Assembly: GCA_019634735.1 (NCBI GenBank)
Contig: JAHCAT010000006.1
Location: 153,457-217,456, forward strand
Source: Lysobacterales bacterium
GTDB lineage: Bacteria; Pseudomonadota; Gammaproteobacteria; Xanthomonadales; UBA2363
Direction of reading: 5' to 3'
DNA: 64,000 bases
Positions within the stretch are counted from its first letter, which is position 1. Every line of letters begins with the position of its first letter. Both the position numbers and the translations under genes were made by a program. The notes below the pieces were generated by a model, which saw only the letters and a program-made list of their open reading frames with translations, was not told the origin of the DNA and did no database searches. This document shows positions 18,224-26,897 of the stretch, in pieces.

Positions 18224-18352
18224 AGCACAGCGCGCTCTGCTCACCGAACACCGGGTCCTGGCCCTTGGTCCGACCCTGAGCTGGGCCACAACATCAATCA
18301 GGCGGACAGGAGGCGGGAGCGGGCGCGTCGGGCGCCCGCCGGACCGACCGAC

Positions 18353-19354
18353 TCAATCGAGCCGGAAGTCGAAGCGCTGGCGCATGCGGGAGGCGACTGG
18401 TTCGCCGTTCTCCAGGCGCGGCTCGAACCGCCATTCCTGGATCGCCCGCTGCGCGGCCTGGTTGAAGACGCGGGCGGGGCGGGCGTCGACCACACGCACG
18501 TCGCTGACCGTGCCGTCCCTGCCGATGGTGAATTCGACCTCGACCCATCCGTTCTGACGGCTGCGCGCGGCTTCGCGCGGATAGACCGGATCGACCCGGC
18601 TGAGCAACCGCGCCTCGCGCACCGCAGGGGCCGCCGGACGTTGCGTCGGGGCAGCGGAGGTGGTCGTCGTGGTGGCCGGCGGCGGACTGGGCGGTGGCGT
18701 CGAAGCCGCCGGCTCGGGCGCCGGGGTTGGCGGGGCGGTCGGCGAGATCATGCTGGCAAGGTCGGAGACCACCTCGCCCACCGGTGCGGCGGGCTCCGGT
18801 GCGGGCGGCGGCGCGACGCCGGCGGCGGCGGCCTGGGCCTGCCGCTGCTGCTCCGCCAGTTCTGCCGCTGCAATCGCGGCACGGGCGCGCTCGATACGCT
18901 GGCGCAGGTTGACCACGGTGAACGAGTCGGGATTGGTGCGCCCCAGCATGCCGGCCAGGCGCTCGGCCTCGTCCAGATCACCGGCGCCCACCGCCTGGTC
19001 GGCACTGCTGACGGCGATGCCGTAGAGATCGTTCAGGGCTTCGCGGGCGGAAACATTGCCGGATTGCTGCTCGAGCACCGCAAGGTAGTTCTCGTAGGCG
19101 TTGTTGCCGGCCGGCGCCACCAGCCGGCTCTCGGCCATCGCGGCGCGCGCCTGGGCGAGCAGGGCATCGACGGTGCCGGCGGCTTCCGAACCCGTGCCGG
19201 TGCCGCGATTCTCGGCCAGGCTGGTCAGTTCGGTGCGACCGGTGACGATGTAGCGAAGGGCAAGAGCGACGGCGAGGACGGCGACGATGGCGATCAGCGC
19301 GATCAGCATTCCGCGCTGGACGCGATCGACGACGTCACGTTGTGGCTGGGCCAT
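18353..19354 (-). CDS. TonB-family protein with helical linker
   Basis: Energy-transducer-like protein, 333 aa. One membrane helix (about residues 15-33) is followed by a helical, alanine-rich region (60-175, VDALLAQARAAMAESRL onward) that looks like tetratricopeptide-type helices, a Pro/Thr spacer (175-240), and a C-terminal TonB domain (250-333): LLSRVDPVYPREAARSRQ, GWVEVEFTIGRDGTV and QRAIQEWRFEPRLENG. The central helical region is not found in classical TonB, and no ExbB/ExbD lies nearby, so it may be an accessory TonB or a periplasmic protein reusing the fold. Confidence 0.85.
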   Translation of the reverse strand: MAQPQRDVVDRVQRGMLIALIAIVAVLAVALALRYIVTGRTELTSLAENRGTGTGSEAAGTVDALLAQARAAMAESRLVAPAGNNAYENYLAVLEQQSGNVSAREALNDLYGIAVSSADQAVGAGDLDEAERLAGMLGRTNPDSFTVVNLRQRIERARAAIAAAELAEQQRQAQAAAAGVAPPPAPEPAAPVGEVVSDLASMISPTAPPTPAPEPAASTPPPSPPPATTTTTSAAPTQRPAAPAVREARLLSRVDPVYPREAARSRQNGWVEVEFTIGRDGTVSDVRVVDARPARVFNQAAQRAIQEWRFEPRLENGEPVASRMRQRFDFRLD

Positions 19355-19637
19355 GGCGGGTTTCTCCCTGGTCTGCCCAGCCTTTTACCTGCTCCCCCCG
19401 GGAACGGCAAGAAAACAACTGTGACGGAGGCGGCTACGCGCGCGGCCGGGACCCCGCCGCGCCGTCGACGACCCCGCGGATGGGGCGTTCGCCGGACGAT
19501 GCCCCCTCGCGGCCATCACCTGGCCGCCAGATTTCAGGGGCAGACCTCTTGTCCACCCATCGGCGGCTTCCGGACGCCGCCGATCCCGCGGGTGGCGCTC
19601 TCCGGCCGCAGCAGAGCGCAGAACCCGTCCAGCTCGG

Positions 19638-19672
19638 TCCCGAGTCCCGAGTACCGAGTCCCGAGTCCCGCG
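19638..19672 (-). repeat. Short heptamer array at the 3' end of the SRPBCC gene
   Basis: Five heptamers of the type TCCCGAG (one TACCGAG, the last ending CG) run from 19638 to 19672, two bases before the stop codon of the SRPBCC gene. Unit length, the TCCC core and the position abutting a stop codon all match the long array beside holC. Confidence 0.8.
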
Positions 19673-19674
19673 CC

Positions 19675-20706
19675 TTAGCGCTCCACCACCGGCCACTCGA
19701 TGCGGGTGACCAGCGCGTCCTCGGGCGTGTCGCCAGGATCGCTCACATAGATCTGCCGGATCGGCGCGCCGCGCTCCAGGCCCAGCGAGCGCGCATGGGC
19801 GTCGAGCCGGGCGACGGCATCGGCAAGCCCGGCGTAGGGCCCGATGTGTTCCCCGACCAGGGCGGGCCCGGCCGGCAACTGCAGCAATTCGATGTCGCTG
19901 CCGTCGGGACGCCAGCCGGCGCCGGCCCGCACCGGGAGCGCCGCCTGGAACCGCCATACCGCCGGATCCGGCGTGGCGGTGAGGGTGAGCGGCTGGCCGG
20001 CGATGTCCAGCGACTGCGCGGCGGCGTGCTCGAGCAGCTGGCCATACAGGGCGCCCAGGCTCGCCGAGATCTGCGCCAGGTCATCGGCCGGCGCGCTTCC
20101 GGCGAGGGCGATGACCTCCAGTGCCCGCATCTGTTCGGGTCGCACCGACAGGTCGGAGACATCCACCAGCGGCGCCGACTCCAGCACGGTCTTCAGCGCT
20201 GCCAGGCCCCTTTCGTAGTCATCGCCGACCGCGCGGCCGATGAACCCGAAGCCGAGCCAGCGCATCAGCGGACCGCGCAGCGTGCTGCGGAAACGCCAGG
20301 TGACCGTGCTGCCGGCCTCGCCGCGGGGCACGATCAGGAAGCGCGCCTGCGCCGGCTCGTCGAAGCCCTCGAAGGCCACCGCGGTGACCACCAGGCCCGG
20401 CGCTTCGCTCTGCGTGATGCTGAGGCTGCCGGTTCCGACCTCGGCGTTTCCGCGCCAGTGCAGGCGCGCGCCGACGCCGGCCGCCGGTCCCTCGTAACGG
20501 TAGCTGGCGTCCGGATCGCGCGCCGCCCAGGGCGACCATTCATTGAAGCGCGACAGATCGTCCACCAGGGCATGAACCTGCCCCGGCGGGCGATCGACAT
20601 CGATGCTGCGCTCGACCTCGACATGGCCCGGCAGCAGAAAGCCACCCACCACGAATACCAGTGCCAGGACCAGCAGCACGGCCAGCAACCACTTCAGGAT
20701 TTTCAT
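19675..20706 (-). CDS. SRPBCC-domain protein fused to GyrI-like domain
   Basis: Membrane-anchored protein of 343 aa. One N-terminal helix (4-26) is followed by an SRPBCC (START-like) ligand-binding domain at about 33-180 (VERSIDVDRPPGQVHALVDD, FNEWSPWA) and a C-terminal domain with GyrI/SOUL-like, effector-binding character (about 190-343; GPALVGEHIGPYAGLADAV). Both domains bind small hydrophobic ligands in known relatives; the ligand is unknown. The anchor and domain order suggest a periplasmic protein. A short heptamer array touches its stop codon. Confidence 0.8.
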   Translation of the reverse strand: MKILKWLLAVLLVLALVFVVGGFLLPGHVEVERSIDVDRPPGQVHALVDDLSRFNEWSPWAARDPDASYRYEGPAAGVGARLHWRGNAEVGTGSLSITQSEAPGLVVTAVAFEGFDEPAQARFLIVPRGEAGSTVTWRFRSTLRGPLMRWLGFGFIGRAVGDDYERGLAALKTVLESAPLVDVSDLSVRPEQMRALEVIALAGSAPADDLAQISASLGALYGQLLEHAAAQSLDIAGQPLTLTATPDPAVWRFQAALPVRAGAGWRPDGSDIELLQLPAGPALVGEHIGPYAGLADAVARLDAHARSLGLERGAPIRQIYVSDPGDTPEDALVTRIEWPVVER

Positions 20707-21036
20707 GTCCGACCTCCCCGTAGGAGCGGAAGTCTAGCCCGGATGATCCAAGGAACCGCTACTGCGGACGCCGCTCCGGGCGCGGTGGCGCGGCATCGAC
20801 GGACTCGCTGCGCGTCCCCGGGAGCGCCCGGCTCGCCGGCAATCCCGGTACCCATCGGTCGCGGCCACGACCAGACACGCGCCACTCCCGGGAGGACGGC
20901 GGCGACGCACCAAGACGCGGCGCGACGGACGATGCAGCAGGAGGATGCGGGGGAACTTGCTTGAATGCCCTCCCCGCGCTGGGCTGTCGCGGGGAGGGTG
21001 GCAATGGTCACGGGCCGGCGTTGCGCCGGCTCGCCT
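20707..21036. other. Gene-free stretch with strong hairpin
   Basis: No gene seen. Apart from the hairpin at 20968-20998 it holds only GC-rich sequence between the histone H1-like gene and the SRPBCC gene, both on the minus strand. The SRPBCC promoter should lie in the left part near 20710-20760, but I see no clear match. Confidence 0.4.
20968..20998 (-). terminator. Hairpin downstream of the histone H1-like gene
   Basis: Perfect 11-base arms, CCCTCCCCGCG and CGCGGGGAGGG, round a nine-base loop, about 40 bases past the H1-like stop codon. There is no U-tract, so it may be an mRNA-stabilising or rho-assisted end rather than a true intrinsic terminator. Confidence 0.45.
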
Positions 21037-21558
21037 TTACTGCAGGTTGGTGCTCGGCGGCTGGGCGATCGGCTGCGGGACCGGGGTCACCGCCGCCTTG
21101 CGCGGGGCAGGCTTCTTCTTGGCGGCCGGCTTCTTGGCCGCGGCCTTCTTGGGAGCCGCCTTCTTGGCAGCCTTCTTCGGCGCAGCCTTCTTGGCTGCCG
21201 GCTTCTTGGCCGCGACCTTCTTGGCCGCCTTCTTCGGTGCAGCCTTCTTGGCTGCCGGCTTCTTCGCTGCCTTCTTCACTGCCTTCTTGGCGGCCTTCTT
21301 GGCTGCCGGCTTCTTGGCAGCCTTCTTCGCTGCCTTCTTCGCTGCCGGCTTCTTGGCAACCTTCTTCGCTGCCTTCTTCGCTGCCGGCTTCTTGGCTACC
21401 TTCTTGGCGGCCTTCTTCGGGGCGGCCTTCTTGGCAGCCTTCTTGGCCGCCGGCTTCTTGGCGGCAACCTTCTTCGCGGCGACCTTCTTGGCGGCCGGCT
21501 TCTTGGCGGCCTTCTTGGCCGCAGGTTTCTTCGCGGTGGTCTTCTTGGCAGTAGCCAT
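21037..21558 (-). CDS. Histone H1-like Lys/Ala/Pro-rich DNA-binding protein
   Basis: Small, extremely basic protein of 173 aa made almost entirely of AAKK, PAAKK and APKK units (KKPAAKKAAKK repeated), like the C-terminal tail of eukaryotic histone H1 and bacterial AlgP/H1-like proteins. Such proteins bind DNA without strong specificity and compact or regulate it. The last 18 residues (TPVPQPIAQPPSTNLQ) are not repetitive. The start ATAKKTTAKK has an upstream GAGGAG at a rather long spacing. The repeats make length changes by slippage likely, and the product probably varies in size between strains. Confidence 0.88.
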   Translation of the reverse strand: MATAKKTTAKKPAAKKAAKKPAAKKVAAKKVAAKKPAAKKAAKKAAPKKAAKKVAKKPAAKKAAKKVAKKPAAKKAAKKAAKKPAAKKAAKKAVKKAAKKPAAKKAAPKKAAKKVAAKKPAAKKAAPKKAAKKAAPKKAAAKKPAAKKKPAPRKAAVTPVPQPIAQPPSTNLQ

Positions 21559-21959
21559 GATTGGTCTTAGCTCCTCGTTAGTGGTTGTGTGTGTTGCCCA
21601 GTGAAACTCAAACGCAATACGCACCGACCGGCCGGGACTGGCTTCAGTCCCGGGCGACCTGTGCGGTCGAAAAAAAGAGGGAAGGGTGGCGGCTCGCGGC
21701 CTGGTCGCCGCGTCGGGGGTTCAGGTTGTCAGATCGCTGGAACCGATTCAGCACTTTGTCGATGCTCTTAAGAGCGACGCCGCCGGGGTGCAACCGTGGT
21801 TTGCGCAGAAACTAATCACTTGCCCGCACGGTGTCAATCGTCTAGACGCAAAAAAGGTCGCGGGTTTCTCACCGCCGTCGGCGTCGGCATCGTCGTCGCC
21901 GATGTCGGCGTATCCGATCTGCGTCCGATACGCGTTCCGGAGACGCGCCGAGGTGGGAC
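21559..21959. other. Long control region of the H1-like gene
   Basis: About 400 bases between gcvH and the H1-like gene, same strand, without a plausible gene. It holds the leader hairpin at 21632-21653 and two perfect palindromes, GCTCTTAAGAGC (21765-21776) and CGTCTAGACG (21839-21848). It is less GC-rich than its surroundings, with A-runs at 21670-21676 and 21850-21855, as expected of a regulatory region. Confidence 0.5.
21632..21653 (-). promoter_or_regulatory. Leader hairpin of the H1-like mRNA
   Basis: Perfect nine-base arms CCGGGACTG and CAGTCCCGG with a four-base loop, 74-95 bases upstream of the H1-like start codon. Position suggests a 5' untranslated structure or a terminator/attenuator of an upstream transcript; on the minus strand a run of seven T's precedes, not follows, the stem. 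Confidence 0.4.
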
Positions 21960-22355
21960 TCAGTCGTCCTCGCCCTCGATCAGGTCGGCGTAGGCGTCCG
22001 GGTCGAGCAGATCTTCGAGTTCGGCGGGATCGGACGGCCGGACGACCAGGATCCAGCCTTCGCCGTAGGCGTCCTCATTGATGGTCTCGGGCTTGTCGGA
22101 CAGCGCGGCGTTGACCGCCACGACCTCGCCGGACACCGGGCTGTAGACGTCCGAAGCGGCCTTCACCGACTCGACCACCGCGCAGCCGTTGCCGGCGTCG
22201 ACGGTGTCGCCGACGCGCGGCAGTTCGACGTAGACCAGGTCGCCGAGCAGGCCCTGTGCGTGGTCCGAGATGCCGATGGTGACCAGGCCCTCGTCGTCGA
22301 GACGGGCCCACTCGTGGCTCTTGAGGAACTTCAGGTCGCCAGGAATCTCGGACAT
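21960..22355 (-). CDS. gcvH: Glycine cleavage system H protein
   Basis: Lipoyl-carrier protein of the glycine cleavage complex, 131 aa, which shuttles the aminomethyl group between the P, T and L proteins. The lipoylated lysine is K65 in [11 protein letters not shown]; the hammerhead fold is complete from [10 protein letters not shown] to the acidic tail DLIEGEDD. It lies 76 bases downstream of gcvT on the same strand, so the two are probably co-transcribed. gcvP is not in the window. Confidence 0.95.
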   Translation of the reverse strand: MSEIPGDLKFLKSHEWARLDDEGLVTIGISDHAQGLLGDLVYVELPRVGDTVDAGNGCAVVESVKAASDVYSPVSGEVVAVNAALSDKPETINEDAYGEGWILVVRPSDPAELEDLLDPDAYADLIEGEDD

Positions 22356-22431
22356 GGTTGCAGCCTCCCCCGTTGGTGCGATGGATTCTAGTGAAGCGGC
22401 GCCGCCGACGCCACGGACCTGCGCCGCCGGA

Positions 22432-23517
22432 TCAGACGCCGGGACGGGCGACGCCGTCGCGCACGAACGGCGGCTGCACGATGCGCACCGGCAACTCGCG
22501 GCCGCGGATGTCCACCGTCGCCGGCCCGGGTTCGCCGGCCGGGATCCTGGCGAGGGCGATCGACTTGCCGACGGTCGGCGAGAAGCTGCCGGAGGTCACC
22601 TCGCCTTCGCCGCCCGCGCAGGTCACCCGCTGGCCGTGGCGCAGCACCCCGCGCTCGTCCAGCACCAGGCCGACCAGTTGCCTGGGCACCCCGGCAGCGA
22701 CCTGGGCGGCCAGCGCGTCGCGGCCGATGAAGTCGCGCCCGCCGGCCATCGACACCGTCCACGCCAGGCCCGATTCCAGCGGCGACGTGGTGCGGTCCAT
22801 GTCCTGGCCGTAGAGGTTCATGCCGGCCTCGAGGCGCAGGGTGTCCCGCGCGCCCAGCCCGCAGGGCACCACCCCGGCGTCGAGCAGATCCTGCCAGAAC
22901 GCTTCGGCACGGCCGGCCGGCAGCACCACCTCGAAGCCGTCCTCCCCGGTGTAGCCGGTGCGGGCGATGAACAGCTCCTCCTGCTCCAGGAAGGCGAAGC
23001 GCGCCAGGGCGTCAGCCGAGGTCGCGACGTCGCCCCCCAGCACGGCGGCGACACGCGCCCGGGCGTTGGGTCCCTGGACGGCGACCATGGCCAGCTCGGG
23101 ACGCTCGCGCACGCTCACCCCGAATCCGCCGGCGTGGCCTTGCAGCCACTCCAGGTCGGCCTCGCGGGTGGCGGCGTTGACCACCAGGCGGTAATCGTGC
23201 CCGGCACGGCGGTACACGATCAGGTCGTCGATGACGCCGCCGGACGGCTCCAGCATGCAGGTGTAGAGGGCCCGGCCGGGACCCTTCAGGCGATCGACGT
23301 CGTTCGCCATCAGCCGACGCAGGAAGTCGCGGCAGCCCTCGCCCTGCAGGTCGACCACGGTCATGTGCGAGACATCGAACATGCCGCAGTCGCGCCGCAC
23401 CGCATGGTGCTCGTCGATCTGGGAGCCGTAGTTGATCGGCATGTCCCAGCCGCCGAAGTCGACCATGCGGGCGCCGAGCCTGCGATGCGCTTCATTGAGG
23501 GGGGTGGCCTTGGCCAT
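22432..23517 (-). CDS. gcvT: Glycine cleavage system T protein (aminomethyltransferase)
   Basis: Tetrahydrofolate-dependent aminomethyltransferase, 361 aa, the usual length. It begins [23 protein letters not shown] and contains [13 protein letters not shown], the folate-binding DDLIVYR region and the C-terminal [21 protein letters not shown] segment. It releases ammonia from the H-bound intermediate and forms methylene-THF. The start has an AAGGAG Shine-Dalgarno. An AT-rich TATATA box about 40 bases upstream is a promoter candidate. The leader is under 100 bases, too short for a tandem glycine riboswitch, and none is seen. Confidence 0.95.
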   Translation of the reverse strand: MAKATPLNEAHRRLGARMVDFGGWDMPINYGSQIDEHHAVRRDCGMFDVSHMTVVDLQGEGCRDFLRRLMANDVDRLKGPGRALYTCMLEPSGGVIDDLIVYRRAGHDYRLVVNAATREADLEWLQGHAGGFGVSVRERPELAMVAVQGPNARARVAAVLGGDVATSADALARFAFLEQEELFIARTGYTGEDGFEVVLPAGRAEAFWQDLLDAGVVPCGLGARDTLRLEAGMNLYGQDMDRTTSPLESGLAWTVSMAGGRDFIGRDALAAQVAAGVPRQLVGLVLDERGVLRHGQRVTCAGGEGEVTSGSFSPTVGKSIALARIPAGEPGPATVDIRGRELPVRIVQPPFVRDGVARPGV

Positions 23518-23613
23518 GGGATCTCCTTGCTCGACGGCATCGGACTGCGATGGCGCGCAACTATATATGCGTCGCGGCCGGGCCCGCGTGCGGCCCGGCG
23601 CCCGGTCGACCGC

Positions 23614-25290
23614 TCAGTCCGCGCTCGTGGCGCCGGGCCGGCCGGGTACCGATGGCCCGTTCTGCAACCGGACCAGCCACCAGATCGGCAACAGGCCGGC
23701 CAGCACCAGGCCCAGTGCCGGGCGCGCCGCCTCCCGCCAGAGTCCTTCGGAAGTCAGCGCATAGATCCGGATCGCCAGCGTGTCCCAGCCGAACGGCCGC
23801 AACATGAGGGTCGCCGGCAGTTCCTTCATCACCTCGATGGCGACCAGCAGCAGGGCGGCGAGCACGCTCGGCCTCAGCATCGGCAGCGTCAGCAGCAGGC
23901 GCCGCCAGGCACCCGCGCCCAGACTGCGCGCCGCCTCCGGCAGGGATGGCCGCAACAGGGCCAGCCCCGCGGCAAGCGGTTCGGCCGACGCCCTCAGGAA
24001 ACGGGCCTGCAAGGCCAGCAGCAGGGCGCCCAGCGTGCCCGTCAGCAGCACCCCGTCGGCACCCGCCGCCGCGAGTCCGCGCTCGACCGACAGCAGGCCC
24101 AGCAGCAGGCCGGCGGCCAGAACCGTGCCGGGCACGCCGTAGCCGAGCGTCGACAGCGCGAGCACGCCACCCAGCGCGGGCCGGGATGCCGCCCGCCTGC
24201 GCAGCAGCGCCTGGACCAGGCCGGCACCCACCAGCAGGACCGCGGCCAGTGCACCCAGGCGGACGGTATTGCCCAGGGCACGCAGCTCCGTTGCGCTCCA
24301 GGACAGCTCCGGCAGGGACCAGGCCAGCAACTGCACCAGCGGCAACACGAACGCCAGCAACAGGAGCATCGCCTGCGCCAGGATCGCGATGCTCGCCGCC
24401 GGTCCTCGCAGGCGCTGCCGGGTCGCAGGACGCAGGCGCGCGTCGTATTGCCGCTGCCGTGCCCGTGCGCGCCACTCGGCAAGCAGCAGCACGGCGGCCA
24501 GCAGCAGGCCGAGCGACGCCAACTGCGCGGCGGCCGGCAGCGAGTACAGCCCGAACCAGGTCTTGTAGACCGCCGTGGTCAGCGTCTCGACGCCAAGCAG
24601 GCTGACGGCGCCGAACTCGGCCAGGGTCTCCAGCAGGGCAAGGCCGAGTCCGGCCATCAGGGCCGGACGCAGCAGCGGCAGGCGGATCCGCCAGAAGGTG
24701 CGCCAGCGACCCAGGCCCAGCGAACGCGCCGCTTCGGCGGGCGCCTCGCCCTGGCGCAGCAGGGCGGACCGCACCGTCAGATAGACGTAGGGGTAGAGAC
24801 ACAGCACCAGCAGCGCAGCCGCCCACGGCCAGCCGTTGGGGCTGAACAGCGCGGCGCGGCTGCCGGTCGCCGCCCGCCAGGCCGACTGCACCGGCCCCGC
24901 GTAGTCGAGCAGGCCGATCGCGACGAAGGCCACGACATAGGTCGGCAGCGCCAATGGCAGCAGCAGCGCCCACTCGAACAGGCGACGGCCCGGATAGTCG
25001 TGGCGTGCGTTGAGCCAGGCGCAGGCGGTACCGAGCACCGCGCAGCCGATGCCGACCGCCAGCAGCAGGGCCCCGGTATTGGCCAGGGCGCCCGGCAGGA
25101 CATGGGCACGCAGGTGCGCCCAGGTTTCCGGCGCCGGCGTGGCCCAGGCCAGGGCCAGTCCGGACAGGGCGAGCAGCAGGGGCGTGGCGAGCAACAGTGC
25201 GGCAAGCCAGGGCAGGCCCCGGCGCGCCGCGGCCGACCAGGACACGCGGCGGCCTGCACGGGTCGTCCCGGCGTCGGTCGTCGAATTCAT
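23614..25290 (-). CDS. Ferric iron ABC transporter permease (FbpB/AfuB type)
   Basis: Double-length inner-membrane permease, 558 aa, with two fused MetI-type halves, typical of ferric-iron transporters. Each half carries an EAA loop: GEAPAEAARSLGLGRWRTFWR in the first, with its own flanking turns, and LPEAARSLGAGAWRRL in the second. About twelve helices. It receives Fe(III) from the periplasmic binding protein encoded 75 bases upstream. The cognate ATPase gene is not adjacent and must lie elsewhere. Start at the ATG giving a 25-residue cytoplasmic leader. Confidence 0.88.
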   Translation of the reverse strand: MNSTTDAGTTRAGRRVSWSAAARRGLPWLAALLLATPLLLALSGLALAWATPAPETWAHLRAHVLPGALANTGALLLAVGIGCAVLGTACAWLNARHDYPGRRLFEWALLLPLALPTYVVAFVAIGLLDYAGPVQSAWRAATGSRAALFSPNGWPWAAALLVLCLYPYVYLTVRSALLRQGEAPAEAARSLGLGRWRTFWRIRLPLLRPALMAGLGLALLETLAEFGAVSLLGVETLTTAVYKTWFGLYSLPAAAQLASLGLLLAAVLLLAEWRARARQRQYDARLRPATRQRLRGPAASIAILAQAMLLLLAFVLPLVQLLAWSLPELSWSATELRALGNTVRLGALAAVLLVGAGLVQALLRRRAASRPALGGVLALSTLGYGVPGTVLAAGLLLGLLSVERGLAAAGADGVLLTGTLGALLLALQARFLRASAEPLAAGLALLRPSLPEAARSLGAGAWRRLLLTLPMLRPSVLAALLLVAIEVMKELPATLMLRPFGWDTLAIRIYALTSEGLWREAARPALGLVLAGLLPIWWLVRLQNGPSVPGRPGATSAD

Positions 25291-25364
25291 CGCCGCATGC
25301 TACCCGCCGCCGGTCGCGGGCTGGGCGCGGCCCTCCTTGCCGCCTCCGACCGCGGCAACCGGCT

Positions 25365-26360
25365 TCAGCGGTAGCCGGCCCGGTCCATCAGTCGCACCGC
25401 CTGGGCCTGGCGGCGGCCGGCCTGGGCGATGTTGCGGTCGTCGGCTCGGAAGCCGCCCCAGGCGGCGACGTCGGCGTTCGGCTCGATGCCGGGCCGCACC
25501 GCGAATTCGAAGTCGATGTCGGCGAACTGTCGCTGGGCGGATTCCGACAGCAGCCATTCGATGAAGCGACGCGCCAGCTCGGGCTGGCGGCCGTGCCGGA
25601 CCAGACCGGCGCCGGTGACGTTGACGTGGACGCCGGACTCGCCCTGGCCCTGGTTGGGCCAGAACACCGCAACCGGCAGATCCGCCCGGTCCCTGGCGAG
25701 TCGACCGTAATAGTAGGTATTGACGATGCCGACGTCGCACTGGCCGGCGGCGATGGCGCTTACCACCAGGGTGTCGTCGGCGAACGGTGGCGCGGCGAGG
25801 TTGGCCACCCAGCCGCGAACGATCCGCTCGGCGGCTTCCTCGCCGTGGCGGTCGATCAGCATCGCCACCAGCGACTGGTTGTAGACCTTGCGCGACGAGC
25901 GCAGGCACAGCCGACCCTTCCACTTCGGGTCGGCCAGGTCCTCGTAGGTGGACAACTCGCCGGCAGGCAGCCGTTCGGTGGAGCGGACGATCACGCGGGC
26001 GCGTTCGGTGATCGCGTACCAGTGGCCGTCGGGATCGCGGAACGCGGCTGGCACCACCTGGTCGAGGCGCTCGGACTGCAGCGGCGCCAGCACGCCGCGC
26101 TCGGTGGCCAGCCAGAGGTTGCCGGCATCGACGGTGATCAGCACGTCGGCGCGGGTGCGCTCGCCTTCCGCGGCAAGGCGTTCGATCAGCACCTGGGCCT
26201 GGTCGGTGAGCAGTTGCACCGGCACCCCGGTCTGCGCGGTCCAGGCGTCAAGGATCGGCGTGAGCAGGGGCTCCTTCCGCTCGCTGTAGACCACCAGCGA
26301 ATCTGCGGCGGCAGGCGCGGACAGCGCCAGGGCAAGGACGAGCAAGGGAAGTCGGCGCAT
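25365..26360 (-). CDS. Periplasmic ferric iron-binding protein (FbpA/FutA type)
   Basis: Periplasmic substrate-binding protein, 331 aa, of the iron ABC transporter. A signal peptide (1-19, ending APAAA) precedes a two-lobe fold starting DSLVVYSERKEPLLTPIL. The iron-site segment GIVNTYYYGRLARD carries the paired tyrosines that ligate Fe(III) in this family, and VHVNVTGAGLVRHG is a conserved cleft loop. A Fur-like palindrome lies just upstream, so expression should rise when iron is scarce. First gene of a two-gene operon with the permease. Confidence 0.9.
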   Translation of the reverse strand: MRRLPLLVLALALSAPAAADSLVVYSERKEPLLTPILDAWTAQTGVPVQLLTDQAQVLIERLAAEGERTRADVLITVDAGNLWLATERGVLAPLQSERLDQVVPAAFRDPDGHWYAITERARVIVRSTERLPAGELSTYEDLADPKWKGRLCLRSSRKVYNQSLVAMLIDRHGEEAAERIVRGWVANLAAPPFADDTLVVSAIAAGQCDVGIVNTYYYGRLARDRADLPVAVFWPNQGQGESGVHVNVTGAGLVRHGRQPELARRFIEWLLSESAQRQFADIDFEFAVRPGIEPNADVAAWGGFRADDRNIAQAGRRQAQAVRLMDRAGYR

Positions 26361-26377
26361 GGCGGGTCCGGATCAGT

Positions 26378-26392
26378 TGCGAATGATTCGCA
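26378..26392 (-). promoter_or_regulatory. Fur box upstream of the iron transporter
   Basis: Perfect 7-1-7 inverted repeat TGCGAAT-G-ATTCGCA, 18-32 bases upstream of the iron-binding protein start. This is the standard architecture of Fur operators, and the flanking TTAAA suggests it overlaps the promoter. Assigning it to Fur rests on the pattern plus the iron-uptake genes it precedes. Confidence 0.75.
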
Positions 26393-26457
26393 TTAAACAT
26401 CGGATCGCCGGCACCCGCAATCCCGACCCGCGCGCATTCACCGCGGGATCCAGGCGA

Positions 26458-26892
26458 TCAGTCGATGGGCCGCACCGTCAGCGTGACGCCGTCGGTGGCG
26501 ACGACGCGGACCCGCGAACCGGCCAGGGCGTCGGGCCCGGTGATCGTCCAGAAGGCATCGCCGATCTTCAACCGCCCGCGGCCGTCGACGATCGGCTCGA
26601 GCAGCAGGTGGTTGCCGCCGACCAGTTGCGCCGCCCGCTGGTTCAGCAGCGGGCGGTCCGAGGCTTCCACCCGGGGATGGCGCCGCCGCCATTCCCGGTA
26701 GGCCAGGATTGCCGCCAGCGACAGCACCCCGAACAGCACGAACTGCCAGACCGGCGCGATGCCGGACGCCAGCATCACCACCAGTGCGGTCAGCAACGCA
26801 CCCAGGCCCAGCCAGAGCAGGAAGGCGCCCGGGTTGAACAGCTCGGCGACCATCAGCAGCAGGCCGAGCACCAGCCAGTAGAGCGCCGGCAT
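26458..26892 (-). CDS. NfeD-family membrane protein
   Basis: Short NfeD protein, 144 aa: two or three membrane helices in residues 4-65 followed by an OB-fold domain (about 80-144; QLVGGNHLLLEPIVDGRGRL and VVATDGVTLTVRPID). NfeD partners SPFH-domain scaffold proteins in the membrane, and here it begins five bases after the SPFH gene's stop, the conserved qmcA-ybbK pairing. No protease domain is fused. Its 3' end meets the Fur-controlled region of the next gene. Confidence 0.9.
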   Translation of the reverse strand: MPALYWLVLGLLLMVAELFNPGAFLLWLGLGALLTALVVMLASGIAPVWQFVLFGVLSLAAILAYREWRRRHPRVEASDRPLLNQRAAQLVGGNHLLLEPIVDGRGRLKIGDAFWTITGPDALAGSRVRVVATDGVTLTVRPID

Positions 26893-26897
26893 CGTCC

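Larger units (their letters stand above)
17417..18352. other. Gene-free stretch with two palindromic elements
   Basis: No frame here gives a plausible protein. It contains REP-like copy 2 (18065-18144), a related palindrome (18201-18223) and a short hairpin at 17533-17552 (GCCTCC with GGAGGC). It separates the serine hydrolase from the convergent TonB-family gene. Either a decayed gene or a long intergenic region. Confidence 0.55.

Noticed and set aside
17417..18352. Protein-coding gene in the long gap after the serine hydrolase
   Set aside because: Open frames cross the palindromic repeats and have compositional shadows only; none has a Shine-Dalgarno or domain.
23518..23613. Glycine riboswitch before gcvT
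   Set aside because: The leader is under 100 bases and lacks the paired aptamer pattern.
22270..25374. Very long plus-strand open frame opposite gcvT and the iron permease
   Set aside because: It is rich in Gln, Arg, Gly and Ala without any domain, and the minus strand has clear gcvT and permease genes. Long antisense frames are normal in DNA this GC-rich.
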